Notes under the pieces: model-generated
What the model was told of the DNA's origin: nothing
Databases searched by the model: none
The model's input: the letters and a program-made list of their open reading frames with translations, nothing else
Assembly (NCBI GenBank): GCA_014529385.2
Contig: CM043949.1
Span: 141,646,858 to 141,710,857, forward strand
Direction of reading: 5' to 3'
Length of the DNA: 64,000 nt
Origin: Adiantum capillus-veneris
Lineage: Eukaryota; Streptophyta; Polypodiopsida; Polypodiales; Pteridaceae
Made by a program: the position numbers and the translations under genes
In this document: piece by piece, positions 1-12,545 of the stretch
Layout: every line of letters begins with the position of its first letter
Numbering within the stretch: position 1 is the stretch's first letter

Positions 1-309
1 TCGCTCAAGGAGTCCACTCACAAAAAATTTGCCCAATAAAACCCCTTATTTTGAACTCGTGCTATACTTACATTTTTGTGGGTGACCCCCCCCCGTTTCC
101 TCAGATGTAGTTCTAGAGACTTTGGACATGGTGGGAACAAGTTTCTATCAATTAGGCGTAGTTTGGATACTAAAAGAGTTATGATTATCTCCACATCCAC
201 TTCATTTCTAAGCTCAGTAGCAGTTTCTTCTCAATAGGCATCAATATCCTTTGGCCAATTGCCATTGAGAAGGATGTCTTCTTAATAGAAATTGCCCGGA
301 ATTCCATAC

Positions 310-475
310 CTCTTGCCAAGTAGATGAGTATAAATCTTTCAATTTTTCAAGCCCTCAAGGAAGCATGACACTAGCCTCTCTTGGGTTGGTGTTTCATCGG
401 CCAAGAACATGGTTATGTATTGCTTCAAGTGCACAATACTATCCCTCATGGACTCACACAAACCCCGTCTTGATG
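310..475 (-). pseudogene. Degenerate Ty3/Gypsy gag relic
   Basis: Read on the minus strand, about 45 codons resemble the C-terminal half of the Retrotrans_gag domain. They begin ESMRDSIVHLKQY and end in the typical LVSCFLEGLKN, followed at once by a stop codon. A second piece (LHDLETLIKDHIEARIK) lies just upstream in another frame, so there is a frameshift near 455. The domain normally forms the capsid-like core of the retrotransposon particle. No zinc knuckle or pol region is visible nearby. The family assignment rests on the FLEGLKN-type motif alone. Confidence 0.45.
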
Positions 476-619
476 CGAGCTTCTATATGGTCTTTGATTA
501 AGGTCTCAAGATCATGCAGCACGCTCAGCTTAAGCATTTGGAACAATTCCAATGTCCTTCTCTCTAAATTAAGACTAAACTCTTGCACCATTATGCATAT
601 CACTCACTCTTTTAGCTTA

Positions 620-1911
620 GACTAAGGCCTCCAAAACCATCCATATCACTTGCCTTCAAGCAACATTTAAAAAACCCCTCTTCACATACATATTTTCATG
701 ATATAACTGACCCCTCTTCTTTTACAACCCTGTAGATTTTTTCCAAAAATGGTTTTTAAAGCCATTCTTTTGATGTGAACTTGTAATTTTCTTGAAATTA
801 AAAAATCCTCTTGATGAACTCACATGCTACAGTTACATTTTTTAGGAACCGCCAAGAGCATAGACCACTTGTTGAAAATAGGCAATGTGATCATAAGGAT
901 AACCTATACCGTCAAATTTCTTGCACACCTTGCTAGCTTGGATGACCAAAATTGCACACACCAAGTACTAATTGTTGCTTCTTCTTGCTTTTGCAATTTG
1001 TTCACGTGTGATTCAATCTACGTATGGTTGTGGTAGCCCTTGAATGGCTAAGTGACCATCGTTCCTCTTAGGATATGAGTCAATAGGGATGGGAGATTTT
1101 TTTTCCGTACCATCCCTTTTGTGAGAATGCATTTGTCCGTGAAACCCGGGTGGTATACCAAGGGTGCGGATTCCATTGACCCATTCCATTTCATGCCTCT
1201 TACAATATTCAAATGGAGGCCTTCCATGGTGTTTTTGTGGCTATAACCACCATTTTGTTCATGTAAGGAGGAAATGCCTTGTCTGTTTTGCCCCACATCA
1301 TTAGGCTTGAAAATTGGTTGCCCTATCCATGAGTGATTGCCTAGCATATGACATCAACATGTTCATTACCAAAACATCAGCAATCATTTTGTTTGAAAAG
1401 TGGTTGCCCTATCCATGAGCAATTGCCCTTGCATGTGACTATCAACGTGTTCATACCAATACCCCAATAATCATAGCAAAGAAAGCACACATGAGTGACT
1501 CTCTTGTATATAGACCTCATTTATCTTGAGGTGTAGCAATCATCTATACTCAAGTCTCAAGGAATTACATAGATATTTCCTTGTAGATTGTTATAAAACA
1601 TGACTTCACCATCATCTACAAAGACTCTATAGACTAGAAAAGAAGCTAGTCTATAAATACTTAGACTTCTAAGCATTAGGAAAATATTGGACTTCTTTGG
1701 GGCCTTGTAAGGTTTGGGATTAAGTTTCTAATTGGTAGGGGGTTAAGGGGACACAAAAAACCTCTTAGTGGTTTTGAGCTAGAATATGTTAGTTTTCAAA
1801 AGAAACTGACTAGTGGGGTCTTTGGCCCATATTTAATAGGCCTTGGAAGATGGACCATTGGTTAATTGGAGGGAAGGTGCAAGTTGTTTAATGGGTAAAA
1901 GAGCAAGGATC
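620..1911. other. Intergenic repeat DNA without a recognisable gene
   Basis: I see no conserved coding domain here. A 99-codon minus-strand frame at 1048-1347 has no family features. The phrase GTTGCCCTATCCATGAG occurs twice (about 1317 and 1403) with similar flanks, which points to a small internal duplication. The text reads like decayed LTR or leader DNA. Confidence 0.5.
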
Positions 1912-2175
1912 CATATGATGTGGGGGTGGAATCTTGACCATCGGATCTTGCACAAGATCAAGGGTGGAGGTTGAAAGGCGCCATTTGAAGTGGGGGCTCA
2001 ATCTCGGCCTTTGGATCTCAATCAAGATCAAGGGAGGAGGTGAAAACGCGCATTTTGAAGAGAGGGGAGCCCATCCTAGCCACTAGATCTCACTCAAGAT
2101 GAAGGGTGGAGGTTGAAAGGCGCCTTTTGATGATATCCATTGGATGAAAAAAGGATCTAATGGTTGAGATTGAAG
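1912..2175. repeat. Minisatellite, 70-bp unit, 3.7 copies
   Basis: Four head-to-tail units lie at 1912-1981, 1982-2051, 2052-2123 and 2124-2175 (partial). They share a TTTGAAG start, a GATCTC..CAAGATCAAGGG core and a GGAGGTTGAAAGGCGC end. Units 1 and 2 carry a G-run (TGGGGG). The last unit ends directly at the poly-C tract. Confidence 0.8.
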
Positions 2176-3038
<863 letters not shown>

Positions 3039-3058
3039 TTCCCCCTTCCCCCCTCCCC

Positions 3059-3335
3059 AATTCAAATTACATTGTACCATCATGTCATCTTCACTTTTCC
3101 AACTGTCACCTCACTGTCACACCCCCTTTTCTAGGTTTTAAAGGCTTGTAAGAGCATGGTATTCTCCTCTAAAAGGTTGTTTTGACCTAGGCAAACAAAG
3201 GGAAAGAGGGGACAAACTATGACACACCTAGCTCTTCCTAGTTGTAGAGTGTGTCCACAACCCTCTTCCTATTGGCTGGCCTCTAATTAACCTTAATCCC
3301 AAAGGTCCCCTAGAGGGTTCATATTTCTCCTAATG
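3059..3335. other. Unassigned spacer
   Basis: No coding signal is visible. The phrase CCTATTGGCTGGCC resembles wording found in the Gypsy-family LTRs further right, so this may be a fragment of such an LTR. Confidence 0.35.
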
Positions 3336-4165
3336 GTGAGAAGTGTGTACCTCATTTGTATGTTGATCCTTGGTTGTATGCTCCTCTCGAAGCTTGTTGG
3401 AGAAACCATGTTACATATGAGCTTTCCCTTGAGCTATCTCTTTTTGTTGACCACTTTAATGGATCCCTATAAATATAAGCATGTTCATGATTAGGTTCCA
3501 TTTGAGAAATTCGTAGATGATGATGTTCTTAGTACTTGAAATAGCAAGATCCTTGCATTCTATCCATGTAGGTTGTCTTGATGTTTTTTATAGCTCTAAG
3601 TTGGAGTCAACACACTTGACGTGGTCCTAGTCTTTGAGGTCGAGCCACAAGAGTGTACTGCTTAAAGTGTATCAAATTACTTTACAGTGATCACAAGTTT
3701 CAAAAACTACTAGAAAACTATTGGAATTAGGGTTGCAAGGACCATCACTAGAAAAGAAGCAACATAATCCTTAGACTTAAGTGAGAGGTGTGTACCTCAT
3801 TTGTATGTTGATCCTTGGTTCTATGCTCCTATTGAAGCTTGTTGGAAAAACCGTGCTACATATGAGCTTGTCCTTGACCTCGCTCCTATAAACATAAGCA
3901 TGTTCATGATTAGGTTCCATTTGAGGAATTCTCACATGATAATGTTATTGGTCATTGAAGTAGCAAGATCCTTGCATTCTATCCATGTAAGTTGTCTTGA
4001 TGTTTTCAATAGCACGAAGTTAGAGTCAACACAGTTGATGTGGCCGTAGTCTTTGAGGTTGAGCCACAAGTGTGTCCTGCTTATTAAGGTGTATCAAATT
4101 ACTTTACAGTTATCATAAATTTCCAAACTACCAAAAAACTCTTGGAATTAGGATTGCAAGGACAT
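3336..4165. repeat. Direct repeat, 445-bp period
   Basis: The stretch that starts GTGAGAAGTGTGTACCTC at 3336 recurs from 3781 (GTGAGAGGTGTGTACCTC). Both copies run through GATCCTTGGTT, CATGTTCATGATTAGGTTCC and CTTGCATTCTATCCATGTA to TTGGAATTAGG..TTGCAAGGAC, at about 3744 and 4165. The copies differ by substitutions and indels. The right end of both includes the first bases of the Copia A LTR, so the duplication happened after that LTR was in place. Confidence 0.75.
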
Positions 4166-4344
4166 GCACATCGCTTGGAGAAGATGAAGAAGCTCAAGGC
4201 ACATAGTAGAGAGTCTATTGCTTAGCACACAAATAGAAAATATAAGTTAGCCCTAGAGTGATGAGCGTATATACAATGTACAAGGAAAAAAACCTCCTAA
4301 TGAGGGAAAAAGTGCCCCAACAGTCCTAAGTGTGTTTACACACA
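4142..4344 (-). repeat. Copia A 3' LTR
   Basis: This segment of about 200 bp aligns along its whole length with 16450-16649. Shared landmarks are CTTGGAGAAGATGAAGAAGC, CAAATAGAAAA, AAAAAACCTC and CAGTCCTAAGTGTGTT. It is read on the minus strand. The terminal bases on the left are altered (CTTGGAA instead of TGTTGAA), so no target duplication can be matched. Confidence 0.75.
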
Positions 4345-7300
4345 TCACTACCATATATATGATAGCAAGTACCCCCTGGGAGTCATGTGGTGAATGAGAG
4401 CTAGCACGCAATGTAGAAGGAAGTGCCATGCCCTAAGGACATGATCAATCCACAAAGGGAAGCCATCCCAAAGCTTTGAACTTCTCACGAGGTAATGCCC
4501 TTGTGAATAGATCTGCAAGGTTGTCCGATGTCGGCACATAAGCCAAGCTGATCTCTCCTATTGATAGTCTCTCCTTGACATAGTGATAATTCATCTCAAT
4601 GTGCTTTGGGAGAGCTTGAAAAACTGGGTTCCTTGCAACTACCAATGCTCTTTGACTATCAATGCAGATGATTATATCCAACACCCAAATTAGCCATAAG
4701 TCGTAGTTGCTGTGAAGACTACCTTGTACTTAGCCTCACAACTAGAAATGGCCACCGTAGGTTACGTCTTGCTCAACCATGATATGTATGAACTACCAAG
4801 CATGAAACAAAAACCACTTGTCTGTCATAACAACTAGCCCAATTTAAGTCCAAAAAAGCATGCGGCAATTATCCTCCCTTGGGGTAAAACAACCCACAAT
4901 GTAAAGTTCCACTCAAGTAGCGAAAGATTCTTTTAGCATTCTACTAATGCTTAGACCCTGGGCTATGCATAAATGTACTATCGTATGAAACTACAAACGT
5001 AATATTTGTCCTTGTATGCATACATAAATAAGACATCCAACAATAGTCGGCAGCTAAAGAGTGACATCCACAAGATCTCCAATATCATGAAGACTCAATT
5101 TCAAACTTTTTTACATTGGGATAGCAATAGGGTTGCAGTCCTCAAGTCCAAACTTAGAAAGTAATGTCTCTATGTAGTATCTTGCTTCAACAAAGCAATA
5201 CCTCCATCACACTACTTAAGCTGTATGCCCAAGTAATGATTAAAAGCCCCAAGTCTTTCATCTTGAAAGTAGCATTCAATTCAAACTTGAGTTCAACAAT
5301 GTGTGTCTCATTTGGACTAGTAATCAGCTCTACATACAAAATGACAATGATACATCTATCACCATCACATTTGATATGGAGGGTGCTTTTTGTTGAATTG
5401 TTCTGAAAGCCTTGTTTAAGGAAACGGATATGAGCTTTTTCATACCAAGCACAAGGAGACTACTTTCAAACCATATAATCAACTCTACATACAAAACGAC
5501 AATGAAATATACATCACCCTCACACATGACTTACAAAGTGCTTTTAGTTAGATTGTTATGAAAGCCTTGTTTAAGCAAACAGATGTCAACTTTTTTATAC
5601 CAAGCACAACGAGACTACTTTGCCCATATAAAAATTTCTTGCATTTGCAAACTTTCTTTTCTTGTCTTTTCTTGACAAATCATGAGGCTATGCTACATAT
5701 ACTTCCTCAAATATATCACTAGTCAAGAAAATAGTGACAATGTTTAGTTCAAGTACAATCCATCCAAAGTGAGTTGTCAATGCGTATAGAAAATGAACAG
5801 TAGTCATATGAAAAGTGGGAGAAAAAGTCTCTTCTTCATAGTCAATGCTTTTCTAGTCTGCATAATCTTTTGCTATAAGTCCAGCCTTGTAGTAATTAAT
5901 CTCACCATTCGTCTCACATTTCAACTTTTACACTCACTTTGTATTTTGCGAGGAGTAAAAAAGGCAATTGGTACAAAGGAGGCAAATCGCATGAAGTCCA
6001 TGCTTCATTTTCTTAGTGCATCATATTTTGATTGCATTACAACCATTCAAATTTTTGAGTTTTGTGCTTCATCAAAAGAAAGAGGTTCTTCTTTCATCAC
6101 ATAAACTAAAAACAACCAAAGCATAACAATTTGATGCATATGATGCATGGCAATGAATGAGTACGACTTGACATAACTACATCCAATTTACTATCACACA
6201 AAGTATCCATCAGCAATTTTGGCATACCAATAGCCTCTTCATTCTAAGACTTTTCCACATCAAGTACATTATATACATTTGCATCATTAATAGTCTAATC
6301 TATAACATTTTTTGAAATCCCCATATGTTGTACATTTGCCTCATTGAAACTTACATTCAAGTTTTCACCATTAAAAAGAGACAACAAAGTGTCATAAATG
6401 TCATGTTAGCTTACATTATTATCTCTAACAAAAGTTGAACACAAGCTTCCAAAAATACAACATCTTGAGAAACCAAGATACATTTTATTTACGATTGGTA
6501 TAACATGCAACCTTTTTTTTTAGGACCATAACCAACAAAAACGCATTTGAGATCTTGTGAAACCAAGATACATTTTGTTTGTGGCACCAAATCATAAGCT
6601 AGAAAAACAAAAGCACGCATCTGATCAATAGATGGCTTCTTATCATGCCATACTTCATAAGGAGTCTTAAACTTCAAAGCTTTAGTATGACACCTGCTAA
6701 GTACATAGGTAGCACACATGATAGCCTCAAGCCAAATCAATGTGATATAGCTTGACTCTTGACCATACATTGTGCCATCTCCGTATTTTTCTTCTCAGTA
6801 ACACCATTTTGCTGAGGTGTATATGGCATTGTATATTGGTGTTTTACCCCATGACTAGCAAAAAATGCATTAAAATCATGAGACATATACTCCCCCCCTT
6901 GATCTAAATGAAGGGTGCCCATAGTACATTTTGAGACATTTTCAATCATAACCAAAAATTGCTTGAAGCATATGAACACTTTGGACTTAGCTTTAAGTGG
7001 ATACACCCATGCCTGCCTGGAGTAATCATCAATGAAAGGCATGAAGTGAAGGTAATTACCCAAGGATGGACTTTGTGTAAGCCCACAAATATCACTATGC
7101 ACAAGTTGTAACGTGTATGTAGCCCTTATTGAACCATCCTATGGAAACTTTGAACACTGCATCTTGTCCAAAATACAGCCTTTACAAACATTCTTAGAAG
7201 GTGCTTCAAGAAGCAACCATATTAGATTTTTGCAAACGTAGAAAATTGGCAAAATTTAGATGCCCAAAATGTGCATGCCAAAGTTTTGCATTTGAAATAG

Positions 7301-7624
7301 CCTTTGAATCCAAATTGCATTTGCAAAATTTGCCCACACAAAGTGAGCCTATATAGCCCATCACCACACACAAAATGCCAAATGTACTAATCTCATCACA
7401 AAATTGAGATCATAAACTGTATATCTATCATCCACAAATTTGACAACAAGACCAAGTCTTCCAAATACAAATATAGAGAAAAGGTTTGTTTTGACCCTTG
7501 GTACATAAAATGCATCAACAAGTGTGAAAGAAGTACCATTTGTAGTAGTTAGCACAATCTTTCCAACTCCCTTGATTGGATAAGAGGCATTGTTGACACA
7601 AGTGATCATATTTTTGTCAGGACA
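4345..7624 (-). pseudogene. Copia A pol remnant (RNase H, RT, integrase, protease tail)
   Basis: This is the decayed pol gene of a Ty1/Copia element on the minus strand. RNase H is clearest at 4445-4684: it has the lone Asp of CIDSQRALVVARNP, the KHIEMNYHYVKE stretch and the NLADLFTRALP tail. The reverse transcriptase zone (about 4700-6480) is too broken to read. The integrase core lies at 6489-7102 in two frames and keeps the acidic triad context (HSDICG, HLDQGGEY, QQNGVTEKKN), followed by the PYEVWHDKKP segment. The stretch 7361-7624 encodes a protease-to-GAG-pre-integrase linker (VDAFYVPRVKTNL, VVKFVDDRYTVYD). Gypsy 1 interrupts the gene at 7625. The element is not functional. Confidence 0.85.
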
Positions 7625-9252
7625 TGCCATAAAAACCTATTATCTAACCAACCCAAATGATTTTCTCATATTAAATTGATCATTCAACGTGGGAGAATAG
7701 ACGTGAACAAGGGTTAGAATATAGACATGTGCTTTCGGGTCTATCTCGACACGGGGCCAATGGTAAAGGGGCCCAAATGAGAGATCATATGTCAAAGAGA
7801 AAGGTTAGCCAATGGAGCTTAAAAGATCTTAGGGTTAGCTTCATTGAAGACCTCCAAAGGTTAGTGTTTAAAGTTCTTTGACCTTAGGTAAGCTAGGGCT
7901 GAGCTTGAGGTGGGGACCCGGCCCAAGCTTGAGGTGTTTGTCGTGCTTCATGACTAAGGTGCTTGTCGTGCCTGATGACTAAGGTGCTTGAGGTGCTTGT
8001 AGTGCTTGCTGACAAAGATGCTTGAGGTGCTTGTCGTGCTTGCCGACTAGAGAGCTTGAGGTGCTTGTGGGAACACTACCCAAGCTTGAGGTGCTTTGTC
8101 ATGCTTGCTGACTAAGGTGCTTGAGGGAAAGTGTGCAAAAGTTAAATCCTATCCCTTCAAGAGAAGAGACGTCCTAAAGCTAGAGGGATGAGAGAGAACA
8201 CACACACACGCACACTCACACAGGGCAAGCTCGGTACAAAGAAATCATATAGGACACTTGTAGAGTTCCTCCTCATGTTGCCCTCATGGTGTGCCTAAAG
8301 CCTATTGGTTAGCCTCCCAAGGGGTCCAATGATAATTTGTTAGATTAAATTGATTGTTTTTGCATTTATCTAGTCCTTTCTCTCAAAGAAGAAAGGGGGA
8401 CACTTGTCCCCAGACTGCCCTTGTTGCTTGTAATACATCCTGCATGTGATTGACCAGTCTTGCAGGGGTCCAATGAGCTTTAAGCTTGAGCTACAAGGGG
8501 GGGTCCACCAAAGAAGGAAGGGGGCTAGCTTGGGGGGTATACTCTCCCACACACACTCACACACACTCTCATTGTGTGAAGTGCAAAGTGCAAGAGCTCC
8601 ATCTCCTTCTCCAAGCTAGTAGAGAAGTTGAGAGCCTACACCAACACTTTTGGCTATGGAATGCACATCCAACCAAGAGCCACGCTTCAATGCTTAAGCT
8701 TGCCATCTTCTCCATCTTCATTACTATGCTATTGTGTATGCTAGCAAGAAGAGTGATGATAAGTGAGGAACTAATTCTTTCTCCTATGGAATGTTTCTTC
8801 TTCCTCTTCCCTACCCTCATTCCCTGCTAGCTCTCTCCACCTTCGAAGGTGTTTGAGGCCTTGGGACTGAGGCTTGGGATAGTCAATGCTTTTGCAAAGT
8901 TTATGTTATACTCGTGATGCATGGAGTTTTCCATCTTCATTGCATCACCTAGGTCACAAGGAACACAAAGATTGTATCGTACCAAGTCTCTCTTGATGGG
9001 AGAATCTATAATACAAAATGCCTATTGGAGGGGGGACCGACTCCACATAAATCCGATCCTCAATTGTTGTCATGTTCTCTAAACTCTTTCTCTTGCAAAA
9101 GTATTGTTCATGCCAAATTAACTAAGTACTATGTTTATGTTGCTACCATCAATTAAGTTCACCCGCTATGCTCTCAAAGTAATCTCACAAAAATTCTTTC
9201 TCTAATTTCCTAATTCCGCTACTCTCAAAGTTCATAGGCGATTTCCATTACA
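7625..9252 (+). repeat. Gypsy 1 5' LTR
   Basis: The LTR begins TGCCATAAAAACC (TG start) and ends CCATTACA just before the PBS. It matches 14369-15818 closely. Inside are a CTTGAGGTGCTTGTCGTGC minisatellite (about 7905-8110), an AC-rich run near 8203, and an ATTGG/CCAAT pair at 8304-8330. Low-complexity frames within it are not genes. Confidence 0.9.
7905..8115 (+). repeat. LTR-internal minisatellite (CTTGAGGTGCTTGTCGTGC units)
   Basis: Units of roughly 30-40 bases built from CTTGAGGTGC, TTGTCGTGCTTG and TGACTAAGGTG repeat head to tail. The same array is present at about 14580-14775 and, inverted, at about 45590-45715. It is therefore an ancestral feature of this LTR family, with copy number differing between copies. 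Confidence 0.8.
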
Positions 9253-9253
9253 T

Positions 9254-9266
9254 TAGTATCTGAGCA
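9254..9266 (+). other. Primer-binding site of Gypsy 1 (iMet tRNA type)
   Basis: TAGTATCTGAGCA lies two bases after the LTR end and differs at two positions from the plant initiator-Met consensus TGGTATCAGAGCA. The sister copy Gypsy 3 keeps the consensus. This site primes minus-strand DNA synthesis. Confidence 0.8.
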
Positions 9267-9667
9267 TTTGGTTTCTCTTTTCTTGCTTAAGAAGAGAGGT
9301 CCTTAAGTAGCCTATAAATGGTTGATTTTTTGAAATTATATTAGGGTAAGTGGGACTAAGATCTATCATCGATATTGTTGAGCCCACTATGTGGGATATG
9401 GTGCACACCTCGAGAGCTTTGATCTTAATAATGGAGTCTTTTTAGACTTGCTTATGGCTTTTACCATTATTGAGCCATAAGAAGTCCAAAAGGAGTTAGC
9501 CCTTGGCAACTCTGCCATATTAGAACCACTCCACTACTTTCTATAATTAACCAATTTGTACCATGGGTGTAGATACTTAAGTTTTGTTTTCAAAGTCTAA
9601 GAGGAGTAGCAACTAAGGTTTTGGTTTGCCAAAGAGAACACTAAGTAAACACATAAGTGTAATTAGC

Positions 9668-10700
9668 ATGGCTGACAATAACCAAGAGAGTAGAATCAAC
9701 ATTGATAACTTTGATTTTGCACATGAAGGTGCTAATGATGATGCCCCCATGTTTGTCAATTATCTTGTTAACAGGTTGCAGCAAGTTATGGGCAACCCTG
9801 CTTTGCAAGCCGAAGTTACTCAACAACTTCATGCTTATGGGATTTTCCTTCCACTCCAAAAGGAGAGATAGCTTAGGAGGCCTCTTGATGAGACCCCCAA
9901 AATAAGACTCTCTCCCATACGAGAGGAGGAATCCAAAGGGCAAGAAAGTAATGAATCTTTAAGTTCCTTTAAGGATGTGGCTCCACAAAGACGGTGGTCT
10001 AGACGATCTCCAACTCCTCTCAAGAGGAAACGATCAACCCATATTCCTTCTCCTTGTCACCCCAAAAGAGAAGAGAGAAACAAAGGAAGAAAAGGGTAAG
10101 AAAGAGGTCACCCTCTTCTCCTTCTTCTTCACCTTCCTCCTCTTCCGACGAAAGCTATGGCTATTCTCTTAGAGAATACAAGAGGGGAGGACATCGCAAA
10201 TCATACCTGCATGGCGAAGGTCGCAAAAGCTTACAAAGTTCAAAGAGGGAGGAAAGAGTATCTCTTTTCTCACCTATGATGGCACCTTTGGTGCTACCAA
10301 TAAAGTGTTTGCCTTCATCCAACAATTTGATGCAGCCTTTGGAGACGAGGGCTTCATAGAGTCCTCCAAGCTATGCCATGTAGCTATCAAGCCCATGGAA
10401 AATAAAGACAAAAGTGATGCCAAGGGGAAAACCAATGCCCAAAATTCTACCCAAGGTAATTCCAACAACAACAATAGGTCCAAGGAGAAAGGATTTTACA
10501 AAGGTAAAAAAAAACTCTCTCCTGAATAGCTTGAACCTTTTGGACCATACGTGTTTTAAGTGTGGGGAGCAAGGACATGACTATCGTTCTTGCCCTAAGA
10601 AAATGCTCGCAATGAGACTCCTAGAGATTCCACCATCGAAGCTCCAAAAGAGGATGCTCATTACAAAGGATCACCTCTCTCCTATGCTTGGGGAAAGGTA
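9668..10700 (+). pseudogene. Gypsy 1 gag (broken)
   Basis: The start ATG at 9668 gives MADNNQESRINIDNFDF, which recurs almost unchanged in Gypsy 3. It follows a leader of about 400 bp after the PBS. A nonsense codon at 9869-9871 ends the first frame, but the same frame continues as LRRPLDETPK and LSPIREEESKGQE, so this is one point mutation. A basic Ser/Arg-rich stretch follows. The nucleocapsid CCHC knuckle at 10552-10593 (CFKCGEQGHDYRSC) is intact in its Cys and His residues. Gag would form the particle and bind element RNA. The gene is frameshifted at least twice between 10080 and 10560. Confidence 0.8.
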
Positions 10701-11220
10701 AGGGAGCTAGATGCCTTCATCTTGTTTGACCCTACCTCTACTCACAACTTCATATCAATGGAGTTGGCCACCAAGTTGGGCATTCAAGCTTTTGAGATGG
10801 GAGATGCTGTAACAATCGACACTACTTTCAAGGTACAACAAGCCTCCGTTACTCCTCCCTTGATTGGGAAGTTGAGGCTTTATTCCAAAGCTATGTCAAC
10901 AAAGAAGATTTTTTCATCTCTCCTCTCCAACGTGAGGATGCTATCCTAGGGGCACCATGGTTCAACCACATGGCTGCCAACATGAAGTTCCCTGAAAGGA
11001 GAATCTACTTCACCTACAAGGAAAAGAACATGTATATAGATGCTAGTGAGTCTGGTCATACTATACTACTTGTAAATCCTCTCGCTTTTGATAAATTAAT
11101 GAAGAGCTCAGTTTCTGCGTACTACATGATTTGTGTCAAAGAGTCCCTAAAAGGTCCAAATGTATCATCAAATATAAATGGTAGGAATCAAGAAGAGTTA
11201 GACTTGTCTAATTTCTAAAA
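10700..11220 (+). pseudogene. Gypsy 1 retropepsin-like protease region
   Basis: DAFILFDPTSTHNFIS at about 10710 corresponds to the aspartic protease active-site segment. In Gypsy 2 the same place reads LVDPGSTHNFIS, so the usual D-S/T-G motif is D-P-G in this family and D-P-T here. It is followed by ELATKLGIQAFEMGDAV and, in a shifted frame, by PWFNHMAANMKFPERRIYF. The enzyme cleaves the Gag-Pol polyprotein. The segment has a frameshift near 10850-10950. Confidence 0.7.
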
Positions 11221-11339
11221 GGATTCCAAGATGTGTTCATCGATGATATCCCTATGGACTTACCTCCAAAACGAAGGCACGATGACCATCGAGTTGAGCT
11301 CCTACCAGGAAGCTCACCGCCTAACAAGCCTCCTTATTG

Positions 11340-12160
11340 AGTTTCCCAAGCTCAACAAGAGGAGATCATGAGGCAAGTACAAGAATTGGTTGACAAAGGG
11401 ATGGTGAGGCCTAGCTCCTCTCCCTTTTATTCTCCAATCCTTTTAGCTCAAAAGAAAGATGGTACATAGTGTATGTGTGTGGACTATCAAGCACTAAACC
11501 ATATCACTATCAAAAACAGATCTACTGTGCCTCAGGTAGAAGATCTGTTTGATAAGCTACAAGGATCTACCTACTTCAGTAGGATTGACCTTAAAAGTGG
11601 CTATCATCAAATAAGGATAGTGGATGAAGATATCCTAAAGACCGCATTTCATACAACGTTTGGTCTTTATGAATATCTGGTAATGTCCTTTGGTTTGATT
11701 AATGCACTAGCCACATTCAATCAATTAATGAAGAAAATTTTTAGAACCTATAAAAAATTCATTCGTTTGATGATATCATCATCTAGTCCAAGTCCTTGGA
11801 GGAACACAAGCAACAGCTCCAAGTGATTTTTCAAGTATTGAGGGAGAACAAGCTTTTTCTCAACCAAAAGAAAAGCAAATTTTTCCCTCAAGAGACTCAA
11901 TACTTAGGTCATATTATCTCTCCAGATGGTATCCGTATGGATCCATCAAAGTTAGAGGTAATAAAAGCATGGCCTAATCCATGGAATCTACATGAGTAAG
12001 AAGGTTTATCAGTATGTGTGCATACTATAGACACTTCATAGCAAATTTTTAAAAAATAGCAAGACTGCTACATGACTTAACAAAGAAGAACGTTAAATAT
12101 TCATGGACTGCTAAGGAGCAAAATGCTTTTGACAAGCTCAACGAGAAGCTTACCTCCCAA
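11340..12160 (+). pseudogene. Gypsy 1 reverse transcriptase (broken)
   Basis: RT landmarks appear in order: VRPSSSPF, VDYQALN, FSRIDLKSGYHQIR, FGLYEYLVMSFGL, the catalytic FDDIII, and TQYLGHIISPDGI. The copy of the same domain in Gypsy 2 aligns throughout. Disabling lesions include stop codons at 11337-11339 and 11467-11469. There is also a frameshift before FDDIII, and the Tyr codon after it has become TAG. RT copies element RNA into DNA in the cytoplasmic particle. Confidence 0.85.
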
Positions 12161-12545
12161 CCAGTCCTTATGCTTCCGGGTCTCTCAAAGCCATTTGAGG
12201 TCCAATGTGATCCTTGTGGTGATTGCCTTGGAGCAGTCTTGCTTCAAGAAGGGCATGCCATAGCATATGAGAGCCGAAGGCTCAGTATGGATGAACGGGT
12301 CTTGGGCATTTATAGGAAAGAGCTTTTAGCTGTTCTACATGCCCTAGACACATGGAAGCACTATTTATTGGGGACCCCATTCATTTTATGAACAGACCAC
12401 CAAAGTCTCAAGTACTTCATGACGCAAACCAAGCTTTCTGACAAACAAATACGATGAGAAAATTTTCTTTCGCAATTTAATTTTCATATTGCTCACATTG
12501 CTGGTAAGCACAATCAAGCGGCCGATGCACTTTCATGATGACCAA
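12161..12545 (+). pseudogene. Gypsy 1 RNase H
   Basis: The open stretch 12170-12391 carries the catalytic carboxylates in context: FEVQCDPCGD, YRKELLAVLHALDTWKHYL and then TDHQSLKYFMT after a stop at 12389-12391. The tail HIAGKHNQAADALS follows at about 12485-12536. RNase H degrades the RNA strand during cDNA synthesis. It directly follows RT, as in all Ty3/Gypsy elements. Confidence 0.85.
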
